NCBI RefSeq assembly: GCF_018380615.1
Contig: NZ_JAGYVZ010000005.1
Span: 1-64,000, forward strand
From: Flavobacterium psychroterrae
Lineage (GTDB): Bacteria; Bacteroidota; Bacteroidia; Flavobacteriales; Flavobacteriaceae
Direction of reading: 5' to 3'
DNA length: 64,000 nucleotides
Below are positions 41,512 through 50,441 of this stretch, piece by piece. The notes under the pieces were generated by a model. It saw only the letters and a program-made list of their open reading frames with translations. It had not been told where the DNA came from and did no database searches. Position 1 is the first letter of the stretch; each line of letters starts with the position of its first letter. The translations under genes and the position numbers were made by a program.

Positions 41512-42828
41512 ATGACAGATTCCAAGAAAAACCAATTACAAAAAACCTTAGGCTTTAGTTTTAATATTGCCGTATTAATTGGAGGAACTATAGGAGTTGG
41601 AATTTTAAGAACTCCAGGATCAATTGCATCACTTTTAGATAATTACTGGCTTATTATTGCTTCATGGCTTTTTGGAGGAATATTTGTTTTAATTGGTGCT
41701 AATTCATATGCTGAACTTGCTACAATGCTGCCTAAAGCCGGAGGCTCTTATAATTATATCAAAAGAGCTTTTGGCAATTATGCCGGTTTTCTTTCCGGAT
41801 GGTTTGATTATATTACCAATGCAATTCCGCCCGCTTTTTACTGTATTGTAATAAGTGAATATATTATTATTTTGTTTCCGGATCTCAAAAATTATTCGAC
41901 CGAAATGGCGATTTCACTATTAATTGCATTTGTATTATTGCATTTAAGCGGAGTGAAAAACGGAAGTACAATTCAGCAAATTACAAGTTTATTAAAAGTG
42001 ATTTGTTTTTTCGCTCTAGTTGTGGCTTGTTTTATGTATTCGGGCGTTAAACTGGCTCCAATTCCCAAAGATAATTCTCTGGTTCAGATTGGTTTATTAT
42101 TTGGATTTTTCAAATCACTTCAACTGATCATCGGAACTTATAATGGATGGAATGCCGTTTGCTTTTTTGCCGAAGAAAATGATGATCCAAGCAAGAACAT
42201 TCCGAAATCATTATATAGCGGAGTTTTACTAGTAATCGCAATTTATGTTTTAATAAACGTTGCATTTTTCTATATTCTGCCAGTTGAAAACATTGCAAAA
42301 TCAAGTCTGGCTGCTGCCGATGTTGCAAATATTATATTCGGAAAAAACGGTGCTATAATCGTAACCGTAATTTCAATTTTTTCATTAATCAGTATTCTGA
42401 ATGCTTTTATGATGATTCCGCCCAGAATCTTGTACGGATTAAGTCGTGATGGTTTTTTTATCGAAAAAGGAACAACGGTTAATAAAGGCGGAACTCCAAT
42501 TGTGGCACTTCTGGTTTCATCATTTTTCAGTTTATTTTTAATTTGCATTGGATCATTCGAAGTCTTATTTTCATTTGCCGCCTTTACCTCTATTATCGTT
42601 TGGGGATTAGCCTATTGCTCTCTTTTAAAACTAAGAATTTCCGAACCCAATTTACCAAGACCTTATCGCTCTCTTTGGTATCCGTGGACAACTATAATCG
42701 CTATTATTGCTTCGATTGCATTACTTATAGGGTTTGTTTACAGCGACCCTAAAAGCTTTTTAATTATTATTATAATCACGCTGATTTCTTATCCTTTATT
42801 TTTGGTTTTGAGAAAGAAGAAGAAATAA
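41512..42828 (+). CDS. APC-family amino acid permease
   Basis: About 438 residues from the ATG at 41512. An earlier in-frame ATG at 41419 lies inside a terminator hairpin and would add 31 non-homologous residues. Twelve membrane segments are present. TM1 carries FNIAVLIGGTIGVGILRTPG, the unwound substrate-binding helix of APC transporters, and GGSYNYIKRAFG and GWNAVCFFAEENDDPSKNIP are further family marks. It is a secondary amino acid (or related) transporter of the inner membrane. The substrate is not predictable. Confidence 0.9.
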   Translation: MTDSKKNQLQKTLGFSFNIAVLIGGTIGVGILRTPGSIASLLDNYWLIIASWLFGGIFVLIGANSYAELATMLPKAGGSYNYIKRAFGNYAGFLSGWFDYITNAIPPAFYCIVISEYIIILFPDLKNYSTEMAISLLIAFVLLHLSGVKNGSTIQQITSLLKVICFFALVVACFMYSGVKLAPIPKDNSLVQIGLLFGFFKSLQLIIGTYNGWNAVCFFAEENDDPSKNIPKSLYSGVLLVIAIYVLINVAFFYILPVENIAKSSLAAADVANIIFGKNGAIIVTVISIFSLISILNAFMMIPPRILYGLSRDGFFIEKGTTVNKGGTPIVALLVSSFFSLFLICIGSFEVLFSFAAFTSIIVWGLAYCSLLKLRISEPNLPRPYRSLWYPWTTIIAIIASIALLIGFVYSDPKSFLIIIIITLISYPLFLVLRKKKK

Positions 42829-42872
42829 TTAAGGCTTTTTTATAGCCACGAATTCACGAATTATTTTTTTTT

Positions 42873-43126
42873 GTCATTTCGATAGAAGAGAGAAATCACA
42901 CTAGGAATTCCGCATAGAATGTCGTCAATCTTTGTCGAGCTACTTGTGTGATCTCTCCTTCGTCGAGATGACAATATTATCTAAAAACCCGACAGGTGTT
43001 TAGTGGACATCGAAAAGCAATCCTTCACGCTCCTATTGTTATTCTGAGGAACGAAGAATCTTCGCAAGTAACTCTGCAAAGAAAAGACACAGTCTTTGTC
43101 GAGCTACTTGCGGAGAAGCAAGGAGA
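42873..43126. repeat. Pair of REP-type repeats in a 371-base gap
   Basis: The first unit, 42873-42972, is an imperfect inverted repeat: GTCATTTCGATAGAAGAG and CTCCTTCGTCGAGATGAC. The second, about 43039-43126, starts GTTATTCTGAGGAACGAAG. The segment TCTTTGTCGAGCTACTTG occurs in both. A fragment AAACCCGACAGG sits between them. This is the typical degenerate repeat of Bacteroidota intergenic regions, and no gene is present. Confidence 0.65.
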
Positions 43127-43136
43127 AATATTGTGT

Positions 43137-43171
43137 AAAAAAAAAGAGGCTATCCTTTTCGGAAAGCCTCT
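43137..43171 (-). terminator. Terminator of valS
   Basis: AGAGGCT (43145-43151) pairs with AGCCTCT (43165-43171). On the minus strand the hairpin is followed by a T-run (plus-strand A-run from 43137). It lies 29 bases after the valS stop codon. Confidence 0.75.
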
Positions 43172-43199
43172 CGTATTTCAAAATTAAATTTTAATTCTC

Positions 43200-45836
43200 T
43201 TATTTCAAACCAGCAATACTTTGCTCGATTGTAGCGATTTTTGCTAAAGCATCGGCTTCTTTTTGTCTTTCGTTTGCCAATACTTTTTCAGGTGCTCCGC
43301 CAACAAATTTTTCATTGGATAATTTTGCCTGAACAGATTTCAAGAAACCTTGTGTATAAACCAACTCTGCCGATAGTTTTGCAATTTCAGCTTCAACATC
43401 GATATTTCCTCCTGAAATAGGAATGAAATATTCATTTGATTTTACACGGAAAGATAACGCTCCATCTACTTTAGCCGATACATATTCAAAAGCTGAAATG
43501 TTTCCTAGTTTCGTTACGATGGTATCAAAATAAGTTGAAAGATTCTCGCTATTGATTGCTTTTAATTCAATAGCATCTTTAAACGGAATATTTTTGTCTT
43601 TACGAATGGTTCTAATTCCTGAAATTACTTCGATCGTACTATCAAAATCAGCAATTAAATTAGCATCGAAAGATTTTAATTCAGGCCATGTCGAAACAAT
43701 TAAAGCTTCTTCCGGAGTTCTGTCAGCAATTAAATGCCAAATTTCTTCTGTTAAGAAAGGCATGAAAGGATGAAGCAATTTCAAATTACTTTCCAGCATT
43801 TCGATTGCTTTATCAAAAGTTGCTTTATCAATTGGTTGTTGATACGCTGGCTTAATCATCTCTAAAAACCAAGAACAGAAATCATCCCAAACTAATTTGT
43901 AGATCGCCATTAATGAATCTGAAATTCTGTATTTTTCAAAATTATCTTCAATATCAACCAATGTTTGCTGCAATTTAGCTTCGTACCATTCGATCGCTAC
44001 TTTTGACGATTCCGGCTGTGGAATAGTTTCTGAAACTTCCCAACCTTTAATCAATTTAAAGGCATTCCAAATCTTGTTTGTAAACGCTTTTCCTTGATTA
44101 CATAATTCTTCATCAAACATAATATCGTTTCCTGCAGAAGCACTTAAAAGCAATCCTACACGAACACCATCTGCACCAAATTTTTCGATCAAGTCTAAAG
44201 GATCAGGAGAATTCCCTAATGATTTAGACATTTTACGGCGTTGTTTATCACGAACTAAACCGGTTAAATACACATTTGTAAATGGTTTTTCTCCAGCATA
44301 TTCGTAACCTGCAATAATCATTCTCGCAACCCAGAAAAATAAAATATCCGGACCTGTAACCAAGTCGTTTGTTGGATAATAATATTTAAAGTCTTCACTT
44401 TCCGGATCCATTATTCCGCCAAAAACTGACATTGGCCATAACCACGAAGAAAACCAAGTGTCTAACGCATCAACATCTTGTGTTAAATTGTTAATTGTTA
44501 GTTGTTGATTGTTAGTTCTTTCTTGTGCAAGTTTTAAAGCATCTTCTATGTTTTCTGCAACTACGAAATCTTCTTTTCCGTCTCCGTAATAATACGCAGG
44601 AATTTGTTGTCCCCACCATAATTGACGAGAGATATTCCAATCGCGAATATTGTTTAACCAATGCGCGTAAGTATTCTCGAAACGTTTTGGGTGTAATTTA
44701 ATATCGCCATCAACCAAAACAGATTGAATTGCAGGTTTTACTAAATCTTCCATTTTCAAAAACCATTGATCTGATAATCTTGGTTCGATTACGGCTTTGG
44801 TTCTTTCTGATGTTCCTACTTTATTCAAATGGATTTCGGTTTTTGCCAAAGCTCCGTTTTCTTCTAATTCTTTTGCAATTTCGGTACGAACTACAAAACG
44901 ATCTTTTCCCTGATAATGTAATCCGAAACTATTTAATGTAGCATCTTCATTAAAAATATCAATGATTTCAAGATTGTGTTTTTCTCCTAACGTTTTGTCA
45001 TTCATGTCGTGTGCCGGAGTAACTTTCAAGCATCCGGTTCCGAATTCTACATCTACATATTCATCTTCAATAATAGGAATCACTCTTCCACAAATAGGAA
45101 CGATTGCTTTTTTCCCTTTTAAATGGGTAAAACGTTCGTCATTTGGGTTGATACAAATCGCAGTATCGCCAAAGATAGTCTCAGGACGTGTTGTTGCAAT
45201 TGTCAGGAAATCTTCTGAACCTTCGATTTTATATTTTAAGAAAAATAATTTTCCTTGTTGTTCTTCATAAATAACTTCTTCGTCAGATAAAGTTGTTTTT
45301 GCTTCAGGATCCCAGTTTACCATTCGGTATCCTCTGTAAATTAATCCTTTGTTATATAAATCAACAAATGATTTTATTACAGAAGCTGACATATCAGGAT
45401 CCATTGTAAATTTGGTTCTTTCCCAATCGCAAGATGCACCAAGTTTTTTAAGCTGATCAAGGATTACTCCACCGTATTTATCTGTCCATTCCCAGGCGTG
45501 TGCTAAAAATTCTTCGCGTGTTAAATCATTTTTATTGATTCCTTCTGCTTTTAATTTTGCTACAACTTTTGCTTCGGTTGCAATAGATGCGTGATCCGTT
45601 CCCGGAACCCAACAAGCATTAAAACCTTTAAGACGCGCTCTACGAATTAAAACATCCTGAATTGTATTGTTCAACATATGCCCCATGTGCAAGACTCCTG
45701 TCACGTTTGGTGGCGGAATTACAATTGTATAAGGTGTTCTATGATCTGGTTCTGAATGAAAATAGTTATTTTTCATCCAGTAATCATACCATTTATTCTC
45801 GATCGTTTTAGCGTCAAATTGTGCGGGAATTGTCAT
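43200..45836 (-). CDS. valS: Valyl-tRNA synthetase
   Basis: 878 residues, normal for ValS. The HIGH motif reads HMGH at residues 50-53 (PNVTGVLHMGHMLN) and KMSKS is in RRKMSKSLGNSPDP near residue 535. The editing domain is visible in the middle (TTRPETIFGDTAIC). The C-terminal coiled coil spans the last 60 residues. It charges tRNA-Val. Near residues 440-452 there is an unusual Asn/Gln/Thr-rich stretch, TNNQQLTINNLT, encoded by a short-period AACTAAC repeat. It looks like an intergenic repeat inserted in frame just before DALDTWFSSWLWPM. Confidence 0.96.
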   Translation of the reverse strand: MTIPAQFDAKTIENKWYDYWMKNNYFHSEPDHRTPYTIVIPPPNVTGVLHMGHMLNNTIQDVLIRRARLKGFNACWVPGTDHASIATEAKVVAKLKAEGINKNDLTREEFLAHAWEWTDKYGGVILDQLKKLGASCDWERTKFTMDPDMSASVIKSFVDLYNKGLIYRGYRMVNWDPEAKTTLSDEEVIYEEQQGKLFFLKYKIEGSEDFLTIATTRPETIFGDTAICINPNDERFTHLKGKKAIVPICGRVIPIIEDEYVDVEFGTGCLKVTPAHDMNDKTLGEKHNLEIIDIFNEDATLNSFGLHYQGKDRFVVRTEIAKELEENGALAKTEIHLNKVGTSERTKAVIEPRLSDQWFLKMEDLVKPAIQSVLVDGDIKLHPKRFENTYAHWLNNIRDWNISRQLWWGQQIPAYYYGDGKEDFVVAENIEDALKLAQERTNNQQLTINNLTQDVDALDTWFSSWLWPMSVFGGIMDPESEDFKYYYPTNDLVTGPDILFFWVARMIIAGYEYAGEKPFTNVYLTGLVRDKQRRKMSKSLGNSPDPLDLIEKFGADGVRVGLLLSASAGNDIMFDEELCNQGKAFTNKIWNAFKLIKGWEVSETIPQPESSKVAIEWYEAKLQQTLVDIEDNFEKYRISDSLMAIYKLVWDDFCSWFLEMIKPAYQQPIDKATFDKAIEMLESNLKLLHPFMPFLTEEIWHLIADRTPEEALIVSTWPELKSFDANLIADFDSTIEVISGIRTIRKDKNIPFKDAIELKAINSENLSTYFDTIVTKLGNISAFEYVSAKVDGALSFRVKSNEYFIPISGGNIDVEAEIAKLSAELVYTQGFLKSVQAKLSNEKFVGGAPEKVLANERQKEADALAKIATIEQSIAGLK
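44482..44517 (-). repeat. Heptamer ladder inside valS
   Basis: On the minus strand the bases read as units AACTAAC, AATCAAC, AACTAAC, AATTAAC, AATTTAAC: four exact heptamers of AAYNAAC type and one octamer. They keep the valS frame open and encode the Asn/Gln-rich stretch near residues 440-452. Similar sequence is found in intergenic ladders such as 3001-3030. Confidence 0.65.
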
Positions 45837-45849
45837 TTATTGTAGATAT

Positions 45850-45983
45850 GTTTTAATCGTTGATTTGTTTTATTGTTTTATTGTTGATCCTTTCATGTGT
45901 ACAATTGTTGATTTGTTTTTATTTTTTTAACCGTAATTTCATTTATCAAATAAACGATTAAACAGTTTATACAAATTAACAGT
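45850..45983. repeat. Octameric ladder upstream of valS
   Basis: GTTGATTT, GTTTTATT, GTTTTATT and GTTGATCC start at 45859, 45867, 45875 and 45883, exactly 8 bases apart. Further right, AAATAAAC-GATTAAAC-AG, then AAATTAACAGT, form the opposed TAAAC-type ladder at about 45948-45983. This would lie in the valS leader or promoter region. Confidence 0.6.
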
Positions 45984-46119
45984 AAAAAAATTGGTTCAAT
46001 TTTTGTAATTACATTGACAACAAAAGTAAATAATTAAGTACATTATAAAAAGCGAATTATTAATTTGTGTGTTAATTAAAAGAATGTATATTTACTTACA
46101 ACTTTAAAACAATTTCAAA

Positions 46120-46500
46120 ATGAAAAATGTAGCCTCTTTTATTGCTGTCATATTGTTTAGCGCAATAGGTTATGCACAAAATGGCCCAAAAATTGAATTT
46201 GCAGCCCCGGACAATACAATTGACTACGGAAAAATTTCAAAAAGCGACAATGGACTTCGCTCTTTTGAATTTACAAACACCGGCGATGCTCCACTTTTAA
46301 TTACCGGCGCAGAATCTACTGTTAGTTCAATAGTTGTTACAAAGCCCGCAGCAGCAGTTATGCCAGGTAAAAAAGGTAAAATTGATGTAAAATACAATAT
46401 GGCCGCAGGTCCTATTCGTAAAACAATTACGGTTGAAACAAATGCTGTAAACTATCCTGAAGGTAGAATTGCCTTAAAAATTAAAGGCGAAGTGTTGTAA
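46120..46500 (+). CDS. DUF1573 domain-containing exported protein
   Basis: 126 residues. A signal peptide (after IGYAQN) precedes one immunoglobulin-like DUF1573 domain: NTIDYGKISKSDNGLRSFEFTNTGDAPLLITGAEST, then GKKGKIDVKYNMAAG and a final IALKIKGEVL. Such single-domain proteins are abundant in flavobacteria, periplasmic or surface-located, with unknown function. It is followed by a perfect terminator. Confidence 0.9.
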   Translation: MKNVASFIAVILFSAIGYAQNGPKIEFAAPDNTIDYGKISKSDNGLRSFEFTNTGDAPLLITGAESTVSSIVVTKPAAAVMPGKKGKIDVKYNMAAGPIRKTITVETNAVNYPEGRIALKIKGEVL

Positions 46501-46524
46501 AAAAAATAAAACTCCAAAAATAGT

Positions 46525-46560
46525 AAAAGCCGTTTCTTAATTTAAGAAACGGCTTTTTTT
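46525..46560 (+). terminator. Intrinsic terminator after the DUF1573 gene
   Basis: AAAAGCCGTTTCTTAA pairs perfectly with TTAAGAAACGGCTTTT, followed by T residues. It is a 16-bp stem. Confidence 0.9.
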
Positions 46561-46579
46561 AATATTATTTTGAAGTAAA

Positions 46580-46609
46580 CCTGTCGGGTTTTATCCCGAA
46601 GCTTCGGGA
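46580..46609. repeat. REP-like palindrome with CCTGTCGGGTTT core
   Basis: CCTGTCGGGTTTT, also found in the terminator at 4067-4103, is followed by the perfect palindrome TCCCGAAGCTTCGGGA (46594-46609). It lies between converging genes. Confidence 0.6.
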
Positions 46610-46688
46610 CTGTAAGCTTTGTCGTTGAATGAGATGAAAATTTTGATTGTTAAAACTTTGACAAAGATAGTCGTGTTTAGTTTTTTAA

Positions 46689-47159
46689 TTATTTACATTC
46701 CAAAGTTGAAAATTTATATTTTACACGATCAAAATCGATTGGTTTATCTTTAACTAAATAAGTTACTCCCATTGTAGTTTGCATGGTTCCGTTTCCTAAA
46801 ATCAATTGGTTATCTCGTTTTAAAAATGCCATAGGATTTTTGAATGTTTTAGTTTTATTGGTGACTTCAACAAAAGTGTAATCTGCAAATAAGGTATCTC
46901 CACGAAATTCTCCCGTAATTTCTCCGGTTCTTTCAGTAGCAGTTGCCACTTTCATGACCATGTTTCCTGATAATTTGCCGTTTTTTAAAGTATTCAATTT
47001 CAAATCAATAGTATCTTTTTCATATACTGCTTTATAACATTGAGTACTTACAATTTTTTCAGCATCGGTTTGAACCGCTTCTTTTTTTTCTTCATTTTTT
47101 TTACAACTTTGAAGTCCAATGCAAGACAAAAGCAAACAAGATATTACGAGATTTTTCAT
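46689..47159 (-). CDS. Lipoprotein of unknown function
   Basis: 156 residues with lipobox IGLQSCKK (Cys at about residue 19). The mature region is beta-rich: TQCYKAVYEKDTIDLKLNTLKNGKLSGNMVM, GEFRGDTLFADYTF and AFLKRDNQLILGNGTM. The pattern YxAVYEKDTIxLxL plus xGxLxGNMVM resembles Bacteroidota lipocalin-like or NlpE-like lipoproteins. The function is unknown. It is separated from the next upstream gene by a terminator. Confidence 0.6.
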   Translation of the reverse strand: MKNLVISCLLLSCIGLQSCKKNEEKKEAVQTDAEKIVSTQCYKAVYEKDTIDLKLNTLKNGKLSGNMVMKVATATERTGEITGEFRGDTLFADYTFVEVTNKTKTFKNPMAFLKRDNQLILGNGTMQTTMGVTYLVKDKPIDFDRVKYKFSTLECK

Positions 47160-47202
47160 AATTAGATATTTTTAGGATGATTGTTATCTTATAAAGTTAA
47201 AT

Positions 47203-47233
47203 AAAAAAGAAGCTAAAAAAAAGCTTCTTTTTT
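47203..47233 (-). terminator. Terminator of the T9SS-associated OmpA gene
   Basis: AAAAAAGAAGCT (47203-47214) pairs with AGCTTCTTTTTT (47222-47233) across an A-rich loop. On the minus strand this gives a hairpin and T-run about 65 bases after the OmpA-protein stop. Confidence 0.75.
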
Positions 47234-47296
47234 AAAATTGTTATTTAAAATTAAACGTATGAAAGTTTTGGAATAAATCTTATTCGAATATTATAT

Positions 47297-49468
47297 TTAT
47301 AAATTCTCAATGACAAACTCGCTTCTTCTGTTTAGTTCGTGTTCTTCTTCTGAACAGGCTTCATCTGTTTTACATTTTATAATTGGAACTGATTCTCCGT
47401 AACCTTTTGAATGAACTCTTTTTGCATTGATACCGGATTGAATTATAAATTCTCTGGTTGAATTGGCTCTTTTTTGAGATAAATCTTCATTGAATTTTGC
47501 ATTTCCTCTTGAATCTGTATGTGATCCAATTTCAATTACCATATCAGGATATTTCTTCATCAACTCTACAACGCGACCTAAAACCACTTTTGATTCTTTC
47601 CTGATGTACCACATATTGTAATCAAAATAAATAGGATCAGTTTTGATAATCAATCTGTCTTTATCTCTTACAATATCTTTTTCGTCAATTAAAATCTGTT
47701 TTATTTTTTCCTTTTTCTTAACTTCTTTGGCGGCAATTTCAGCTACTTTTTCTTTTTTCTTGATTTCAGCAGCAACAATCTGATCTTTTTTTGCTTTTTG
47801 CTCCGCTTCTTTTAAAGCGATAACTGCCAGAGCTTCTCTCTCTTTTTTACGAACTGTTTCAATTTCTTCTTCTTTCTTTTTCGTTTCGGCAATTTGCTGT
47901 TCTTCCTGCTTAATTACTTCTAAAGATTTTAATGCCATCGAAGCATCATTAATTGCATCTCTGGTTTTTCCTGAAGATAATGATCTTGATTCGCTTGTGT
48001 ATTTTTCTTTGGATGCTAAAACTATAAATGAACTTTCACAAGGAACTGTAAAACTAAATTTTCCGTCTGCATTTGTCGTTACTGTATTTAATGTCTTTTT
48101 ATCTGCATCCTGTAATGTTACAATTGCATTTTCTAAAGCTAATTTCGTGTCAACATCTGTAATTGTTCCGGCAATAAACTGTTTGCAATCTTCTACAATT
48201 AAATCCTTAATTTCTTTAAACTGATAAATATCATCGCTTCCTTTTCCACCTTCTCTGTTGGATGCAAAATATCCTTCTTTTGTATTTGAATTTATATTAA
48301 AGGAGAAATCGTCCAGATTTGAGTTTAATGGTAAACCAACATTTACAGGTTTTGAATATTCATTTCCGCTTATATCCGAAACAAAAACATCAAGCGATCC
48401 ATAGCCTAAATGTCCATCTGATGAAAAATAAAGTTTATTATCATCTGATGCAAAAGGAAATTGTTCTCTTTTATCGGTATTAATAATTGGACCTAAATTT
48501 TTTGGTGTATCAAATGCGCCTTTATTGATGTTTACCGAATAAATATCAAAAGAACCGAATGTTCCCGGCATATCCGAAGCAAAGTACAATACTTTTTCAT
48601 CGGCACTAAGAGCAGGATGTTCTACTGAATAGTTGGCACTATTAAACGGGAGCGACGTTATATTGCTCCATTTTCCATCAACTAGTTCGGCTTTAAAAAT
48701 TTGAAGGTTGGAGATTTTTTTATCGTCTGTTTTTTTACTTCCTTTTTTAGAATTATTACGGGTGAAATAAATCGTTTTTCCATCTTTTGTGAAAATAATA
48801 TTCGATTCGTGCATTCCGGTTTTTAATTCTTTTGCAAAATAATATCCAGTAGAATCGGCTGAATTAATATTTTTTAGAGGAATTTCGACAAAATTTAAAT
48901 ACGTTTCATTGTCCCATTTATACTTTTTATCAAACAATCCCGGTTTTAGTTTTACGCCTGCAAAAACCAAATTATCCTTATATTCTACGGCTCCAAATTC
49001 AGAATTAGGCGTATTTATTGCTAAGTTTTTAATATCAAATCGCGCTCCAATTGCCGTAACATTTTCTAAAGTTTTAATTTCTTTTTCAAAATTGGCGCTA
49101 TCTTCAGTATTGGCAGATTTTGAATAATATTCCTTTAAAGCAGCATTTGCATCATCATAACTATTGCTCGCTTTTAAAGTCTGTGCATATCTGTAATAAT
49201 AATTTCGATCTAAATCGTTACTATAATTCTGAACCAAAAGTCTGTAATAACGTTGCGCTTTTATTAAATCATTGGTATAAAAATAAGAATCGGCAAGATT
49301 TTTTATAACTTCCTGCGAAGGTTTCTTTTCGGCTAATTTTTCATAAAGAACAATTGCTTCGCTGTAATATGTTTTATCAAAAAATCTTTTTGCTCTTGCC
49401 AATTCAAGATCTTGTGCATTTATAAACTGTATTGAAAATACGAATATAATAACGAGTAGTTTTTTCAT
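47297..49468 (-). CDS. OmpA-family protein with TPR and PD40 repeats (type IX associated)
   Basis: Open from 49504, but the Met at 49468 or 49477 is preferred, because the earlier Met overlaps the upstream gene and adds a polar tail before the signal peptide (KKLLVIIFVFSIQFINAQD). That gives about 723 residues. In order: TPR-like repeats (about 20-130), PD40-type beta-propeller blades (TKDGKTIYFTRNNSKKG, HPALSADEKVLYFASD, FPFASDDNKLYFSSDGH). Then come a carboxypeptidase-regulatory-like domain, a Lys/Glu-rich coiled coil (540-600), and an OmpA domain with IEIGSHTDSRGNAKFNEDLSQKRA. Such proteins pair with PorP/SprF, as here, to hold type IX-secreted adhesins at the outer membrane. Confidence 0.9.
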   Translation of the reverse strand: MKKLLVIIFVFSIQFINAQDLELARAKRFFDKTYYSEAIVLYEKLAEKKPSQEVIKNLADSYFYTNDLIKAQRYYRLLVQNYSNDLDRNYYYRYAQTLKASNSYDDANAALKEYYSKSANTEDSANFEKEIKTLENVTAIGARFDIKNLAINTPNSEFGAVEYKDNLVFAGVKLKPGLFDKKYKWDNETYLNFVEIPLKNINSADSTGYYFAKELKTGMHESNIIFTKDGKTIYFTRNNSKKGSKKTDDKKISNLQIFKAELVDGKWSNITSLPFNSANYSVEHPALSADEKVLYFASDMPGTFGSFDIYSVNINKGAFDTPKNLGPIINTDKREQFPFASDDNKLYFSSDGHLGYGSLDVFVSDISGNEYSKPVNVGLPLNSNLDDFSFNINSNTKEGYFASNREGGKGSDDIYQFKEIKDLIVEDCKQFIAGTITDVDTKLALENAIVTLQDADKKTLNTVTTNADGKFSFTVPCESSFIVLASKEKYTSESRSLSSGKTRDAINDASMALKSLEVIKQEEQQIAETKKKEEEIETVRKKEREALAVIALKEAEQKAKKDQIVAAEIKKKEKVAEIAAKEVKKKEKIKQILIDEKDIVRDKDRLIIKTDPIYFDYNMWYIRKESKVVLGRVVELMKKYPDMVIEIGSHTDSRGNAKFNEDLSQKRANSTREFIIQSGINAKRVHSKGYGESVPIIKCKTDEACSEEEHELNRRSEFVIENL

Positions 49469-49478
49469 ATTTTTCATT

Positions 49479-50408
49479 TTAGAAGAATCTTGGTGATTTA
49501 TCATATCCTTTTCCTAATAAATCCAAATTAAAAAGGAGCATAATTTCGTGCGTACCGGAATTGAACTGACCCATATTCGAAAGTGTATGATCATAAGCGT
49601 AACCCACTCTTAAAGTTGGCGTAACATTTATATTGACCAAAGCACTTACGGCATCATTTATTCTATACGCTGCACCTAATTCAAATTTATTATCGTACAA
49701 AACATTCGCCGTCAAGTCTACAGAAATTGGTGATCCTGTTACAAATTTTGACATAAATGCTGGTTTTATTTTGACCATATCATTGATTTCAAAAACATAT
49801 CCGGCTGTTAAAAATGTATGAATCGCTTCAGACCCGTAAGCATTAATTCCGGATTTTTCTTCGATGTGTTTTGAACTCAATAAATTTGGCGCTGATAATC
49901 CCACATAAAAATTATCTCTAAAATAATACGCTCCTACTCCAATATTGGGTTTGGTTACGTTTATATTTTCGGCGAAAGCCAGATCTGTTTCGGGATCGCT
50001 AAATTTGAATCCGTTAAAACTAGTTTGCAGCGAAGTAAAACCTGCTTTTAATCCTAATGAAAGTTTATTTTTTCCTCCAAGATTTAAAACATAGGCAAAA
50101 TCAGCATAAAAGTTATTTTCCTTTTTTGCGCCGTCGCCAATATCATCTGAAATTAATGAAAGACCAACTTCGACTTTATCCGTAACAGCGGTATGACCGA
50201 AAAAGGTAAAAGTTTTAGGCGCACCAACAGCTCCAACCCATTGCGTTCTGTACAATCCTCCCAGATTTAGCATTGCAGGAACTCCTGTTGCATACGCCGG
50301 ATTTACAACACTCATATTATACATATAATGTGTGTATTCAGGATCTTGTTGCGCTGTGGCGGAGGTGATATAAAAGAGAAAAGATATAAAAAGTATTATT
50401 TTTTTCAT
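49479..50408 (-). CDS. Type IX secretion membrane protein, PorP/SprF family
   Basis: 309 residues. The signal peptide is cleaved after TATAQ. PorP/SprF marks follow: QDPEYTHYMYNMSVVNPAYATG at the mature start, GLYRTQWVGAVGAPKTFTFFGHT, and later VGLSLISDDIGDGAKKENNFY and RVGYAYDHTLSNMGQFNSGTHE, ending with RFF. It is an outer-membrane barrel that partners a particular type IX-secreted surface protein. The large sorting-domain protein directly upstream is the likely partner. SprF itself is needed for SprB export in F. johnsoniae; this copy is a paralogue. Confidence 0.93.
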   Translation of the reverse strand: MKKIILFISFLFYITSATAQQDPEYTHYMYNMSVVNPAYATGVPAMLNLGGLYRTQWVGAVGAPKTFTFFGHTAVTDKVEVGLSLISDDIGDGAKKENNFYADFAYVLNLGGKNKLSLGLKAGFTSLQTSFNGFKFSDPETDLAFAENINVTKPNIGVGAYYFRDNFYVGLSAPNLLSSKHIEEKSGINAYGSEAIHTFLTAGYVFEINDMVKIKPAFMSKFVTGSPISVDLTANVLYDNKFELGAAYRINDAVSALVNINVTPTLRVGYAYDHTLSNMGQFNSGTHEIMLLFNLDLLGKGYDKSPRFF

Positions 50409-50441
50409 TTGAAAATTATATTTAATAATATAAAAAAGAAA

